Source: JADHUC01 sp964623055 (lineage in GTDB: Bacteria > Planctomycetota > Planctomycetia > Pirellulales > Pirellulaceae). Taken from it: a stretch of 64,000 nucleotides of DNA. The translations under genes and the position numbers were made by a program. Positions 55,103-63,999 of the stretch are shown piece after piece (the first letter of the stretch is position 1; every line of letters begins with the position of its first letter). The notes beneath the pieces are model-generated. The model did no database searches. It worked only from the letters and a program-made list of their open reading frames with translations, and had not been told where the DNA came from. The DNA is taken from the NCBI GenBank assembly GCA_964623055.1, contig CAZURK010000028.1, positions 15,601 to 79,600 on the forward strand. The letters run 5' to 3'.

Positions 55103-56710
55103 ATGACCGACCGTGATTCGTTCGACGAAGAAGATTCCTCTTCGGTATCTTACCTGGTTCCAGCCAAGCCTGAGCGAACGGGCAAGAAGAGCAGGGACTG
55201 CCATGTTCTGGTAGTCGAGGAGAATCCGGCGGACTTCCAACGGATCGAGCGCTATCTGGAGGATGTACCAGGCATCGAATTCCGGTTGACCCGCGCGGTG
55301 CGACTGAGAGAGGGCATCAAGCTTCTGGCTGCTGGGGGCATCGATGTCGTGTTGTTGGACCTGCTGCTTCCGGACAGCCGAGGAATCGAGACCTTTCAGA
55401 AAATGAACTTTCACGCCGAGCTCAGCCCAATCATTGTACTGACCGAGCTTGACGATCAGTCTCTTGCGATCCAAGCGGCCAGAGAGGGCGCGCAGGATTA
55501 CCTGATCAAAGGAAGATTCGACAGCGATCTACTGGTCCGTTCGATACGTTATTCAATTACCCGGAACCGAGCGCAGAAGAAGCTGACCCGGGCGCTCCGC
55601 GAGGCACGCGCAACGGCAGAGAACCTGCGCAACGTCATCACCAATAACGTGGATGGCATGGTTGTCGTCGACAGGCGTGGAGTCGTTCGATTCTTGAATC
55701 CCGCGGCAGAGGCACTTTTTGGCCGATCGGGCGACGAACTACTGGGCGATCCTTTCGGCTTTCCGTTGGCGTCCTGCGAATCGCGCGAAATCGAGATCCT
55801 GCGAAGCGACGGCGCGCGTGTGCCGGTGGAAATGCGGGGGATCGAGGTGGCATGGAAGCGGAAGCCCGCCGTCTTGGCCGTGCTGCGTGATTTGACGTTC
55901 CAGAAACAGGCCGAAAAGGAGCGAGAAGAGAGGCTCGTGCAACTGGAGATAGCACACGAGATCCAGCAACAGTTTCTGCCGCACGACCCGCCCGTGCTGG
56001 CCGGAGTGGACATCGCCGGGGCTCTATACCCTGCGGAGCTGGCGGCCGGCGACTATTTCGACTACTTGCCCATGCCTGACGGAGCGATTTGCCTTGCCGT
56101 GGGCGATGTGTCAGGACACGGTTTTGGCCCGGCATTGCTGATGGCCGCGACCTGCGCCCACTTGCGTTCTTTGGTGCAAGTGAGTACGGATATCGAGGAG
56201 ATCCTGAGTCTGCTGAACCGCGCTCTTGCCGAAAGGACCGCAGACGAACACTACGTCACGTTCCTACTCACTCGCCTGGATGTTCGAACGGGCTCTCTCA
56301 CATATGCCAGCGCCGGACATCGTACCGGCTATGTCCTCAACCGTTCAGGCGAAGAAAAGACGTCCCTCCCAAGCACCGGAATCCCGCTTGCCATCGACTC
56401 CGAGGCAGAATTCCCCGCCGGAACGACCGTCCGATTGGAGCCGGGCGACACGGTCGTGTTGCTGACCGACGGGGTCTTGGAGGCGAAGTCGCCCGCGGGC
56501 GAGTACTTCGGAGAACAGGATGTTCTGGACGTCGTGCGCGCCAATCAGACCCGAAGCGCCCATGATATCATCGACGCTGTGTATCGCGCCATCCAGGAGT
56601 TCACCGGATGCGATACTGCCGAGGATGATATCACGCTGGTCGTTGTCAAATGTCAGCCTCCTGATCGCGCTCCGGAGCAACCGTCGTTTGCGGTTTCCGA
56701 CGAGTCTTGA
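55103..56710 (+). CDS. Receiver-PAS-PP2C phosphatase (RsbU/SpoIIE type)
   Basis: The 535-residue protein has a receiver domain (~33-155; phosphoacceptor Asp86 in VVLLDLLLPD, Lys136), a PAS domain (~175-290; DGMVVVDRRGVVRFLNPAA), a coiled linker (~290-315; LEIAHEIQQQFLP) and a PP2C/SpoIIE phosphatase domain (~320-525) with AGDYFDYLPM, VGDVSGHGFGPALLMA and VLLTDGVLEA, keeping the metal-binding Asp residues. Such proteins dephosphorylate an anti-anti-sigma factor when activated. No STAS or anti-sigma gene is adjacent. Confidence 0.9.
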   Translation: MTDRDSFDEEDSSSVSYLVPAKPERTGKKSRDCHVLVVEENPADFQRIERYLEDVPGIEFRLTRAVRLREGIKLLAAGGIDVVLLDLLLPDSRGIETFQKMNFHAELSPIIVLTELDDQSLAIQAAREGAQDYLIKGRFDSDLLVRSIRYSITRNRAQKKLTRALREARATAENLRNVITNNVDGMVVVDRRGVVRFLNPAAEALFGRSGDELLGDPFGFPLASCESREIEILRSDGARVPVEMRGIEVAWKRKPAVLAVLRDLTFQKQAEKEREERLVQLEIAHEIQQQFLPHDPPVLAGVDIAGALYPAELAAGDYFDYLPMPDGAICLAVGDVSGHGFGPALLMAATCAHLRSLVQVSTDIEEILSLLNRALAERTADEHYVTFLLTRLDVRTGSLTYASAGHRTGYVLNRSGEEKTSLPSTGIPLAIDSEAEFPAGTTVRLEPGDTVVLLTDGVLEAKSPAGEYFGEQDVLDVVRANQTRSAHDIIDAVYRAIQEFTGCDTAEDDITLVVVKCQPPDRAPEQPSFAVSDES

Positions 56711-56763
56711 TTGAAGCGAGGCGGCGTGTTCGCTAGACTGGAGTTAGGAAGAGGCGAACTCGC

Positions 56764-58722
56764 ATGGCCCGACTTCAGAAAACACTGACCGACTACGTAG
56801 TCATCGCCATCAGCCCTGCCCTGATTATGATGCTGATCGGCAGTCTGGTCTTTTTCCTGCTGGAAGTGTTCTACAAGGGCCAATATGAAGGGCGGCTGCA
56901 GTGGATCTTCGGCCTGTTCGTCATGGCCACGGTACTGATCGGGCGGATTTCCATCGAGGAAGGTCGCGAATACGCGTTGTTTTTCGCAGCTCCTCTGGGG
57001 ATCGTGACCTTGATGGCGGTGGGCAAATTCGTCGAGTTCTCCGGGCCGCTAGCCGGTTTCAGTACGATCATGAACATTGCCATGATTGCCCTCATCTGGT
57101 GGTGTGCCGACAGACTCACCTGGGATTGTACGGTCATCGATGAACGCGAGGACGCCTCTGGGGAAGGATTGCTGCAGACCGCCGGTTTAGACAAAGCGAC
57201 CGGCGGGGAGTCGTCAGGGGGGGCTGATCGTGACGAAGACCTGGATGCGACGTCCTCGCGCGAAACGAAGCCGCTGGACCTATGGAACAAATTCCTGGAA
57301 CGCCGTCGGCGTCCACACTCGCCTGGCGTGTGGGTGGTGTATTTCTCGTTGGTGGCGTTGCCGTTGTTCGGTATCGGCCAGCGGTTTATCCCCACGGGCG
57401 ACCTGGAGAGCCGTCGAAGTGCTTTCTGGTTCCTGTCCACGTATGTCGCCAGCGGCCTGGGCCTGCTTATGACGACCAGCTTCCTGGGGCTGCGGCGTTA
57501 CCTTCGCCAACGCCGTCTGGAAATGCCGATCGAGATGGCCGGTGTGTGGCTGACGGTGGGAACTGTAATGATCGTGGCACTGCTGATCGCGTGTAACGTG
57601 CTGCCGCGCCCTCATCCCGAATACTCGGTAACCCACCTCTCGTTCCAAGCCGGTTCCCCCGAGGATCTCGAGCCAAATCGGCACGCCGTCGGTTCCGATG
57701 GAGTCGAAGATGAACACGGAAAGTCGCGAATCGCATCCGTGGATGACAAGGCGCGCAAGGGTGAAGCCTCCGGCAAGAATGCCAAGCGACAGGGCGGCAA
57801 GACGGGATCGAAAGGCTCGGGAGGCGACTCCGAATCAAAAGACGGCTCGAAGGGAAGTGGCAAGACTGATGGTGAGGGCCAGCAACGCGAAGGGCAAGGC
57901 AAACAGGACTCGGGAGAGTCCGGCAGCCAAGGCGATCAGGGAAAACAACAGGATTCAGGTGACTCTTCGAAGAGTGATTCCAGTAAGAGCGACAGCCGAC
58001 AGTCTCCCGACAACGAGGGAACAGGGGGATCGAAGTCCGAATCCGACGAGCAAGATCGCGCTGGGAGTGAAAACGCAGCATCCGAAGATCAAGAGCGGGA
58101 GACGTCACAAAGCGGGCGCCAGAGCAGTGCCGGGTCCGATTCGTCCGCGTTCAGCCCTTCGAGATTGCTGAACAGTATCACGGGCGGAATCCCGAAGTTA
58201 CTCAAGGCATTGTACTGGCTGCTCTTCCTCGCGATCGTCGGTTACTTTGTGTGGCGATACTGGCCACAGGTGCTTGCGGCGATCACTGGTTTCATACAAG
58301 CCATTCGCGAGTTCTTGGAACGCCTGTTTGGCGGCCGCGGGGCGGCTGAAGGGGACGAAGAAGCTTCGGACGCAGAATTAGCCCCGCCACCACGCCCGTT
58401 TGCCGACTATGCCGATCCGTTTACCACGGGGGCCGCGTCGAACTACACGCCGCAGCAGTTGGTGGCTTACACGTTCGAGGCAGTGGAGGCTTGGGCACGC
58501 GAACACGGCTGCGAGCGAGGCACCGAGCAGACCCCGCACGAGTTCGCGGGGCGCGTGGCTGCTTCTGCGGCATTGGTCGGCGCGGAAGCCCGGACTCTGG
58601 CGGACCTCTACTGTATGGAGGCGTATTCCCAGGACTCGTTGTCAAGAGCTAGCGTACAGAGGCTCGAGCGGCTGTGGCAGGCGCTCCGGGCAAACGCTTC
58701 AGAACAAGCCGTCGGGGCTTGA
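56764..58722 (+). CDS. Membrane protein with long Ser/Lys/Asp-rich linker and DUF4129 domain
   Basis: The 652-residue protein has several helices in residues 10-280 (VVIAISPALIMMLIGSLVFFL, FGLFVMATVLIG, VVYFSLVALPLFGIG). A strongly charged, low-complexity segment (~315-470, rich in Ser, Lys, Gly, Asp) follows, then a helix (LLKALYWLLFLAIVGYFVWR). The C-terminal DUF4129 region (~550-645) has PHEFAGRVAASAALVGA and YCMEAYSQDSLSRASVQRL. DUF4129 domains occur at the C-termini of transglutaminase-like membrane proteins, but here that enzyme domain is absent. Function is unknown. Confidence 0.7.
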   Translation: MARLQKTLTDYVVIAISPALIMMLIGSLVFFLLEVFYKGQYEGRLQWIFGLFVMATVLIGRISIEEGREYALFFAAPLGIVTLMAVGKFVEFSGPLAGFSTIMNIAMIALIWWCADRLTWDCTVIDEREDASGEGLLQTAGLDKATGGESSGGADRDEDLDATSSRETKPLDLWNKFLERRRRPHSPGVWVVYFSLVALPLFGIGQRFIPTGDLESRRSAFWFLSTYVASGLGLLMTTSFLGLRRYLRQRRLEMPIEMAGVWLTVGTVMIVALLIACNVLPRPHPEYSVTHLSFQAGSPEDLEPNRHAVGSDGVEDEHGKSRIASVDDKARKGEASGKNAKRQGGKTGSKGSGGDSESKDGSKGSGKTDGEGQQREGQGKQDSGESGSQGDQGKQQDSGDSSKSDSSKSDSRQSPDNEGTGGSKSESDEQDRAGSENAASEDQERETSQSGRQSSAGSDSSAFSPSRLLNSITGGIPKLLKALYWLLFLAIVGYFVWRYWPQVLAAITGFIQAIREFLERLFGGRGAAEGDEEASDAELAPPPRPFADYADPFTTGAASNYTPQQLVAYTFEAVEAWAREHGCERGTEQTPHEFAGRVAASAALVGAEARTLADLYCMEAYSQDSLSRASVQRLERLWQALRANASEQAVGA

Positions 58723-58744
58723 GCTGTCGCTTGGACCGTCCGAT

Positions 58745-59200
58745 CTACTTGCCTGCTTTGTCCGGCCACGTGGACACATCGTGACTTGCCATGTATTTCG
58801 CGATCCATCTCTCGAGTTCCTCGTAATCGACGGGCGGCAACTGGCTCAAGTCGGGACGCAGGCTCTTGGCTTCCTTGATGTAGACGTGAATGACTTCGCT
58901 CTGGGTCTTGGGTGTGTTCCAATTGACTAGAATGCGAATACAACTCCGCAGCGATCCGGGGACATTGATTTCGTAACTGCACAACAGCGGTACATGGATC
59001 CAGCCCAATTGACGCGCAGCAAATGCTGGGAATTCGGCATCCAAATCCGTCGTCACGGTGAATATGGCGCTGGACACATCTTCCGACTCGATGCCGTTCA
59101 ACCGGATCATCAGAGCCAGCAACTGACGCGCGGCGGTCAGGATATCCTCGCTCGTGTTTGCCTCGGCAACTGTCGCTCCCCGGACTCCGCGACACGGCAT
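58745..59200 (-). CDS. aroH: Chorismate mutase, AroH type
   Basis: The start at 59200 follows AGGAGGGA and gives 151 residues. The sequence CRGVRGATVAEANT, then ARQLLALMIRLNGI, AIFTVTTDLDAEFPAFAAR, WIHVPLLCSYEINVPG and CIRILVNWNT matches the monofunctional AroH family, with its Arg7-type Arg and the Glu-containing TTDLD region. It converts chorismate to prephenate. The last ~25 residues (KSLRPDLS onward) are a longer tail than the B. subtilis form. Convergent with the DUF4129 gene; divergent from infA. Confidence 0.93.
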   Translation of the reverse strand: MPCRGVRGATVAEANTSEDILTAARQLLALMIRLNGIESEDVSSAIFTVTTDLDAEFPAFAARQLGWIHVPLLCSYEINVPGSLRSCIRILVNWNTPKTQSEVIHVYIKEAKSLRPDLSQLPPVDYEELERWIAKYMASHDVSTWPDKAGK

Positions 59201-59447
59201 TCTAACTTCCCTCCTGTTCGGCTCCCCCTGTGAACTCGACCGCATTCTAAGATAACCAACAACACAAGAGAAATGTAGGCCACTGTCCGCTCGTGCCGCG
59301 GCTGACACGCTGATCCAACAGCCGCCAGGACCGCGATTCCTTCTGTCTCGGGCGGTGATAGCACTTTCAAAGGCGTAGCGAACAATGTTATATTGGAAGT
59401 AGAGATCGGGAATCACATTGTCGTTGAGATTAGGAAAACGTAACTGT

Positions 59448-59669
59448 ATGCCCAAGAAAGACGAAGCCTTTGAGGTGGAAGGAACGGTCACACAGGCGTT
59501 GGCCAATACACGTTTCCGCGTCCAGTTGGAGACGGGGAACGAAGTGCTGGCGCACGTGGCCGGGAAGATTCGCAAGAACTTCATCCGTATCGTCCCAGGT
59601 GACAAGGTCCGTGTCGAACTCTCGCCTTATGATCTGACCAAGGGTCGCATCGTCTACCGCGATCGTTAG
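59448..59669 (+). CDS. infA: Translation initiation factor IF-1
   Basis: The ATG at 59448 gives 73 residues beginning MPKKDEAFEVEGTVTQALAN. The OB-fold has RFRVQLETGNEVLAHVAGKIR and FIRIVPGDKVRVELSPYDLTKGRI, the diagnostic IF-1 C-terminus. It binds the ribosomal A site in initiation. The frame is open to TTG 59418, but the family start is the ATG. The ribosome site is weak (AGGA 13 bases away). Confidence 0.97.
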   Translation: MPKKDEAFEVEGTVTQALANTRFRVQLETGNEVLAHVAGKIRKNFIRIVPGDKVRVELSPYDLTKGRIVYRDR

Positions 59670-59817
59670 CACGCCAATCCCCCGCCTTCCTCCCTTCAAG
59701 AGCCCTCAAGATTGCACTTGGTCCTGCGTGCGGCGCGTTCGCTGTGGACCGCACCGGCACGTGAGATCTGCGCCTGGCGCCTGCCCGGTCTAGTGCTCTG
59801 TCAGCACCCGTTCTTCG

Positions 59818-59894
59818 CGTAGCTGGATTCGCAAGAATTCGGCCGATGTGCAAGGTGCCCCTCATGCATCTGAACTCTTGCGAGTCCAGCTACG
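59818..59894. repeat. REP-like palindrome (CGTAGCTGGATTCG class)
   Basis: Imperfect 23-base arms at 59818-59840 and 59872-59894 (cgtagctggattcgcaag / cttgcgagtccagctacg) enclose a 31-base loop. It lies in the 428-base gap 59670-60097 between infA and the next gene, in which no other gene is visible. Confidence 0.75.
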
Positions 59895-60097
59895 CCGATA
59901 CTCAACATTGACAAAGTACCAGCCCACTGACTTGAGACACATTGCTTGCCGGCTTTCTCGATGTAAGTTCGTTTCCCCACAAACCTGTGCCGCCGTCGGC
60001 GGGTATTAGACCATAGTCGGGGCCTAGGCTCCGCGTGATTCGTTGTTGTCGAGTTTCGGTATTGTTTCGTATCGCGTACCAGAAGGAGTGTTGAACC

Positions 60098-61780
60098 GTG
60101 AAAAACCTACTCAGACGATGCTTACCCGCCGTTTTGGCTGTCGCGTTGGCGGCGCTGCCCCTCGTGCAGGCTCCAGCGCTGGAGGCCGCCGATGAGATCA
60201 AACCGGTTGCCGTGTTTTCCATCGCTGGCTCGGACGAGTTGTTGGGAGATATCGGCTACATCACCGAGGCGGCAGGTGCCGGCGACTTTGGCCGGCTGGT
60301 GGCCCTGATGGCCTCGCCTTACACGGCGGCCTTGGAGAAGAAGAAGCCAATCGGGGTCTACGTTGTGATGGCCGATGGAGATGAACCGGCGGGCGTGGCG
60401 TTCATCCCCGTGAAGGACCTGAATATCCTGCTGGCCGCACTGGCGGGACAGATTGGCGAGCCGGAGGATGCTGGTGACGGCGTGCTGGAAATCGGGACGG
60501 ATAGGCCGAAATCTATGTTCGTCAAAGAGCAGAAAGGTTGGGCCTTCGTCAGCGATACGAAGAGTAATCTGGAAAACCTGCCCAGGAATCCAGCCAAGCT
60601 CTTGGCTGGCTTGGACCAGCGTTACACGCTTGCGGTCAGCGTGAATGTGAGCAACGTACCTGACGCTCTCCGACAAATGGCTGTCCAACAGCTCCGCCGG
60701 GGCTTCAACGAGAGCATCGAAAACGTCCAAGATGACAAGGCTGCCGAAATCGGCCGCAAACTCGGGGAAAGCTGGTTGGATGCCATCGTAACCCTGGTCG
60801 AAGATACCGAGACCGTCACGATTGGCTTTGAAATCAACGCCAAAAGCAAGACGACCTACATCGATTTTGCCATCACCGCCGTCGAAGGCACGAAACTCGC
60901 CAAGGACATGGCCACGATCAAGGAAGACGAATCGGCATTTGCTGGGTTCCTGCTACCTGATGCTGCGGCGACGTTCCATCTGACCGGCGCCAGTTCTGAC
61001 ACGGATGTCGAGCAGATGCTCCTGCTGCTTGATGTTCTTCGCGATGAGGCGATGAAGGGCATCGACGAGGACGACGATCTGGCAACCGACGAAGACCGAG
61101 AAACAGCCAAGGAAATCATCGGCAAGTTCCTGAGTATTGCCGAGCAGACCGTGAAGGCCAAGACCGTTAATTGCGGGGGGGTGCTCGTACTGAAACCCAA
61201 CTCGTTGGCGGCTGCATTGGGCGGATTTGTTGCCGATGGCAATGCGTTGGAGCAGGCGATTGACGAATTGTGGGAGTTCGCCAAGCAGAAGGACCCCAAC
61301 ACGCCGGACCTGAAGTTCGACACGCAGACTTATCAGGGCGTCAAACTGCACACCACGAACGTCCCGCTGAAGGACCAGAAAGAGGAAGCACGCGAGGTGT
61401 TAGGTGATCCGCTGGAAGTGGTTGTGGGTGTGGGCGAGGAATCCGCCTACCTGGCGTTCGGCAAGGATTCTACAGACCTCTTGAAGAGTATTCTCGACAA
61501 GTCGATTGAAGATGCCGAGAAGACATTTGCCCCGGTCGAACTGAACGTGGCTCTGACGCCCATTATGAAGTTCGCTGCGTCGATCGAGGACAATCCTGGC
61601 GTCCAGACGGCGCTCGAATCGCTGAAGGACGCTGGCGGAAAGGACAACATCACCCTGACGGTAATGCCCGCACCGCGCGGCGCAACACTTCGTTTCGCGG
61701 TCGAGGAAGGCGTCATCTCCGCCGCAAGCCAAGCGGGCAAGGCGATCCAACCCTTGATGAGTGGTGCAGCGCGGCGATAG
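60098..61780 (+). CDS. Large secreted planctomycete hypothetical protein
   Basis: A GTG start at 60098 is supported by AAGGAG 9 bases upstream. The 560-residue product has a signal peptide (1-30; LLRRCLPAVLAVALAALPLV, cut near ALEAAD). The mature part is rich in Ala, Asp and Glu, with repeated mixed alpha/beta stretches (VAVFSIAGSDELLGDIGYI, LAVSVNVSNVPDALRQM, VILKPNSLAAAL-type strands). No enzyme motif was recognised, though the opening resembles secreted proteins abundant in planctomycete proteomes. It is probably periplasmic or surface exposed. A strong hairpin follows. Confidence 0.75.
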   Translation: MKNLLRRCLPAVLAVALAALPLVQAPALEAADEIKPVAVFSIAGSDELLGDIGYITEAAGAGDFGRLVALMASPYTAALEKKKPIGVYVVMADGDEPAGVAFIPVKDLNILLAALAGQIGEPEDAGDGVLEIGTDRPKSMFVKEQKGWAFVSDTKSNLENLPRNPAKLLAGLDQRYTLAVSVNVSNVPDALRQMAVQQLRRGFNESIENVQDDKAAEIGRKLGESWLDAIVTLVEDTETVTIGFEINAKSKTTYIDFAITAVEGTKLAKDMATIKEDESAFAGFLLPDAAATFHLTGASSDTDVEQMLLLLDVLRDEAMKGIDEDDDLATDEDRETAKEIIGKFLSIAEQTVKAKTVNCGGVLVLKPNSLAAALGGFVADGNALEQAIDELWEFAKQKDPNTPDLKFDTQTYQGVKLHTTNVPLKDQKEEAREVLGDPLEVVVGVGEESAYLAFGKDSTDLLKSILDKSIEDAEKTFAPVELNVALTPIMKFAASIEDNPGVQTALESLKDAGGKDNITLTVMPAPRGATLRFAVEEGVISAASQAGKAIQPLMSGAARR

Positions 61781-61817
61781 CTGAGAGACGGCAAAGCAGG
61801 AAACGCCCTGCGACAGA

Positions 61818-61854
61818 AGCAGACGGCGTCGACTTTTTGTCGGCGCCGTCTGCT
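61818..61854 (+). terminator. Strong hairpin after the secreted protein gene
   Basis: A 16-bp stem (one G-U pair) begins AGCAGACGGCG, with a TTTTT loop. It starts 38 bases after the stop. No T tract follows the stem, so it may be an intergenic repeat or a Rho-assisted terminator rather than a canonical one. Confidence 0.55.
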
Positions 61855-61885
61855 ATTGCGCCCGCAGCTTGTGTTGCCAATTGGT

Positions 61886-61921
61886 CTGATATGCTGAAGC
61901 CCAATCCTGATATGCTGAAGC
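61886..61921. repeat. Two 15-base direct repeats 21 bases apart
   Basis: ctgatatgctgaagc occurs at 61886-61900 and again at 61907-61921. The 21-base period equals two DNA turns, so a protein dimer could bind both on one face. They lie ~128 bases upstream of the TAGACA/TATAAT promoter of the histidine kinase gene. Confidence 0.55.
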
Positions 61922-62048
61922 ATAACCTACGTCTTTCCTTCGCGCGCGGGCGGTTCGTGTTGCCTCTGCGAGTGGGTGAAGGTCCAGTAGTTACGCTCGT
62001 GGGTGAATTGCCCTCCCTGTTAGTGGAAAAAATCCCCTTGTTTTCTAC

Positions 62049-62078
62049 TAGACAAAGAGGAGTATTCAGACGTATAAT
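62049..62078 (+). promoter_or_regulatory. Promoter of the PAS histidine kinase gene
   Basis: TAGACA (62049-62054) and a perfect TATAAT (62073-62078) are spaced by 18 bases, 77 bases before the ATG. The only deviation from consensus is the second base of the -35 box. Confidence 0.6.
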
Positions 62079-62154
62079 TATCGTAGTATGATTGCGTCAG
62101 TGGGATTAGCCGATACGATTATGATGGCTTCTACCTATAAGTTGGGTCAGACCA

Positions 62155-63312
62155 ATGGCAAAGGCTGACGACGGACGCACAGTCGACTTGAACGATATCG
62201 ACACACAGTTTTCCACGTTGTGTCGCCACATTGAGGGTGACAGCGAGGCGTTTCGCCGCATCGTGGAAGACCTGCCAGTTCCGCTGGCAGTGCTCCAGAC
62301 GTCCGATGGCAAGATTCTGTTCACGAATCGTTGCCTGGACGAAACTTTTGGCGTGGCTCGAGGCAGCCTTTTGGACGGGGACTGGAGCTACCTCTTCCCG
62401 ATCATCACAGACCGCCGCCGGCTGAGGGATATTGCCGAGAGGAACGGCGGGGTTCGCGGCATCGAATTGCAGAGCCGGCGAGAAGACGGCTCTTCGCTGT
62501 GGTTGTCTGTTTGGCAACAGCGGATCGTATGTCACAATCGCGAGTGCAGGTTGACCATCCTGGTTGACATCACAAGCCGCAAGCTTGATGAATTGAGGCA
62601 AAGACGAAAGCGGAAGACGCTTAGACGATTGCTCGATTCGGCCGATCGTGACCGGGAACTGATTGCCTGCGACGTCCATGACGGTCTGTTGCAGGAGATG
62701 ACGGCCGCTCTGATGCGTCTGGAGGCCGCGCGGCGCGCGATAAGCAAAGGGAAAGCGAATCCGGCCGAGCAGGTTGACATCGCGGCGAGTCTGGTGCGTG
62801 ATGCGATAAAAGAGGCTCGTTCGCTAATCGACGGCGTACGTCCGCCTGAGCTTGACCACGTCGGGTTGGTCGCAGCACTGAATGCGTTCGCCGAAAAGAC
62901 CGCGGAGAATTCCGGCATCAGAATCGAATTCGTCCACAAGGTGCCCTCCGGGCGATTGGGGCCTCTTCTTGAGGCTGTTGTGTATCGGATCGTGCAAGAG
63001 AGTTTGAACAACGTTTCGCGGCACAGCGAGGCCGAGGAAGCACGCGTCGAGTTGGTGGCCGATGCGGAGCACGTGACAATCACCGTTCGCGACTGGGGCG
63101 TGGGATTTGACTTGGCGCAAATCGACGAAAAACGCTTTGGACTGACAAGTATCAGAGAGCGAGCCCGGCTGTTCGGCGGCTCGGTGACGATTCGCAGTAC
63201 ACCGACAGTTGGAACGACGATCATCGCAAAGCTGCCGCTGAAGGAGAGCCTCAGCCAGCAAGAACCACGTCACGCTTCTCCAACTCGCGGATCAGGTCGG
63301 CGGCCGACGTGA
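62155..63312 (+). CDS. PAS-domain histidine kinase of the NarX/HisKA_3 class
   Basis: The 385-residue protein is soluble. A PAS domain spans ~32-145 (FRRIVEDLPVPLAVLQTSDG, FTNRCLDETFG). The HisKA_3 dimerisation domain has the phosphoaccepting His175 in ACDVHDGLLQEM. The HATPase follows with YRIVQESLNNVSRHS, VRDWGVGFD and FGLTSIRERARLFGG. The last ~20 residues (SLSQQEPRHASPTRGSG) run into the convergent HAD gene and look like a tail created by loss of an earlier stop. No response regulator is adjacent. Confidence 0.9.
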   Translation: MAKADDGRTVDLNDIDTQFSTLCRHIEGDSEAFRRIVEDLPVPLAVLQTSDGKILFTNRCLDETFGVARGSLLDGDWSYLFPIITDRRRLRDIAERNGGVRGIELQSRREDGSSLWLSVWQQRIVCHNRECRLTILVDITSRKLDELRQRRKRKTLRRLLDSADRDRELIACDVHDGLLQEMTAALMRLEAARRAISKGKANPAEQVDIAASLVRDAIKEARSLIDGVRPPELDHVGLVAALNAFAEKTAENSGIRIEFVHKVPSGRLGPLLEAVVYRIVQESLNNVSRHSEAEEARVELVADAEHVTITVRDWGVGFDLAQIDEKRFGLTSIRERARLFGGSVTIRSTPTVGTTIIAKLPLKESLSQQEPRHASPTRGSGRRPT

Positions 63313-63880
63313 ACTGCACCGCGTCGAAACCAGCATCTGCCGCACCCGCGACATTCTCCGCCCTGTCATCGACGAAGAAGATTTCCCCGGGAATTGTGCC
63401 GGCCAATTCCGCGGCGGCTTGGTAGATGGCGGGTTCCGGCTTCAGCGAACCAAGTTGGTAGCTGAGCGCCGCGACTTCAAACGCTGTGTCAAGCAGCGGA
63501 AAGCGGCTGCCCGCGCAAAACTCCCAGTGGATTTCGCACGTGTTCGATAGAATGCCAAGACGCCGGTCGGCGTTGCGGAGTCGCTGGGCGATTTCTGCCA
63601 CTTCCGCGTTCAGTTCGAACATGTCGCTGGCCGCGTGCACCAAGCCCGCCTGCGAGGGGCGGACGCCGGATCGTTCGCAGAACAGTTCATAGAACTCGCC
63701 GGTCGATAGTTGGCCACGCTCGTAGGCTAACTGCAAGCCGTCGTCAAAGATGATTTCACGTACGCGCGGGGCAGGGATACCTGCCACATCCGCCATCTGC
63801 CGACAAGCGACGGCATGGTCGTATTTCAGCAGGACGTTGCCGAGATCAAAGTAGAAGAACCGCGGAGCAGTTTTCGTCAT
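63251..63880 (-). CDS. HAD-superfamily hydrolase (YihX-like)
   Basis: The 209-residue protein begins FFYFDLGNVLLKYD; the motif I is DxG (Asp-Leu-Gly) rather than DxD, typical of the YihX/epoxide-hydrolase-N HAD branch. Motif II is LGILSNTCEIHW, motif III includes SLKPEPAIYQ and motif IV is FFVDDRAENV. It should be a small phosphatase for sugar phosphates or nucleotides. Its 3' end overlaps the histidine kinase 3' end by 62 bases on the opposite strand. Confidence 0.88.
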   Translation of the reverse strand: MTKTAPRFFYFDLGNVLLKYDHAVACRQMADVAGIPAPRVREIIFDDGLQLAYERGQLSTGEFYELFCERSGVRPSQAGLVHAASDMFELNAEVAEIAQRLRNADRRLGILSNTCEIHWEFCAGSRFPLLDTAFEVAALSYQLGSLKPEPAIYQAAAELAGTIPGEIFFVDDRAENVAGAADAGFDAVQFTSAADLIRELEKRDVVLAG

Positions 63881-63947
63881 GGCGACGGTCGCTTCCTGTA
63901 GATGGTCCTCTCGGAGTTCACTGCAATTGGATCGTCTAACCGCAACC

Positions 63948-63999
63948 GTACGTGGGGCACGATTCCATCGTGCCGAGGCACGTTGGAAACGTGCCCCAC
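63948..63999. repeat. REP-like bipartite palindrome, second copy of the GTGGGGCACG class
   Basis: Hairpins GGCACGAT/ATCGTGCC (63956-63974) and GGCACGTT/AACGTGCC (63978-63996) sit between GTGGGG and CCCCAC, matching the element at 25386-25456 in both outer boundary and inner stems. Confidence 0.8.

Noticed and set aside
61837..62091. 84-residue ORF across the hairpin and direct repeats
   Set aside because: It is formed by the palindrome and repeat sequence, and no ribosome site precedes its start.
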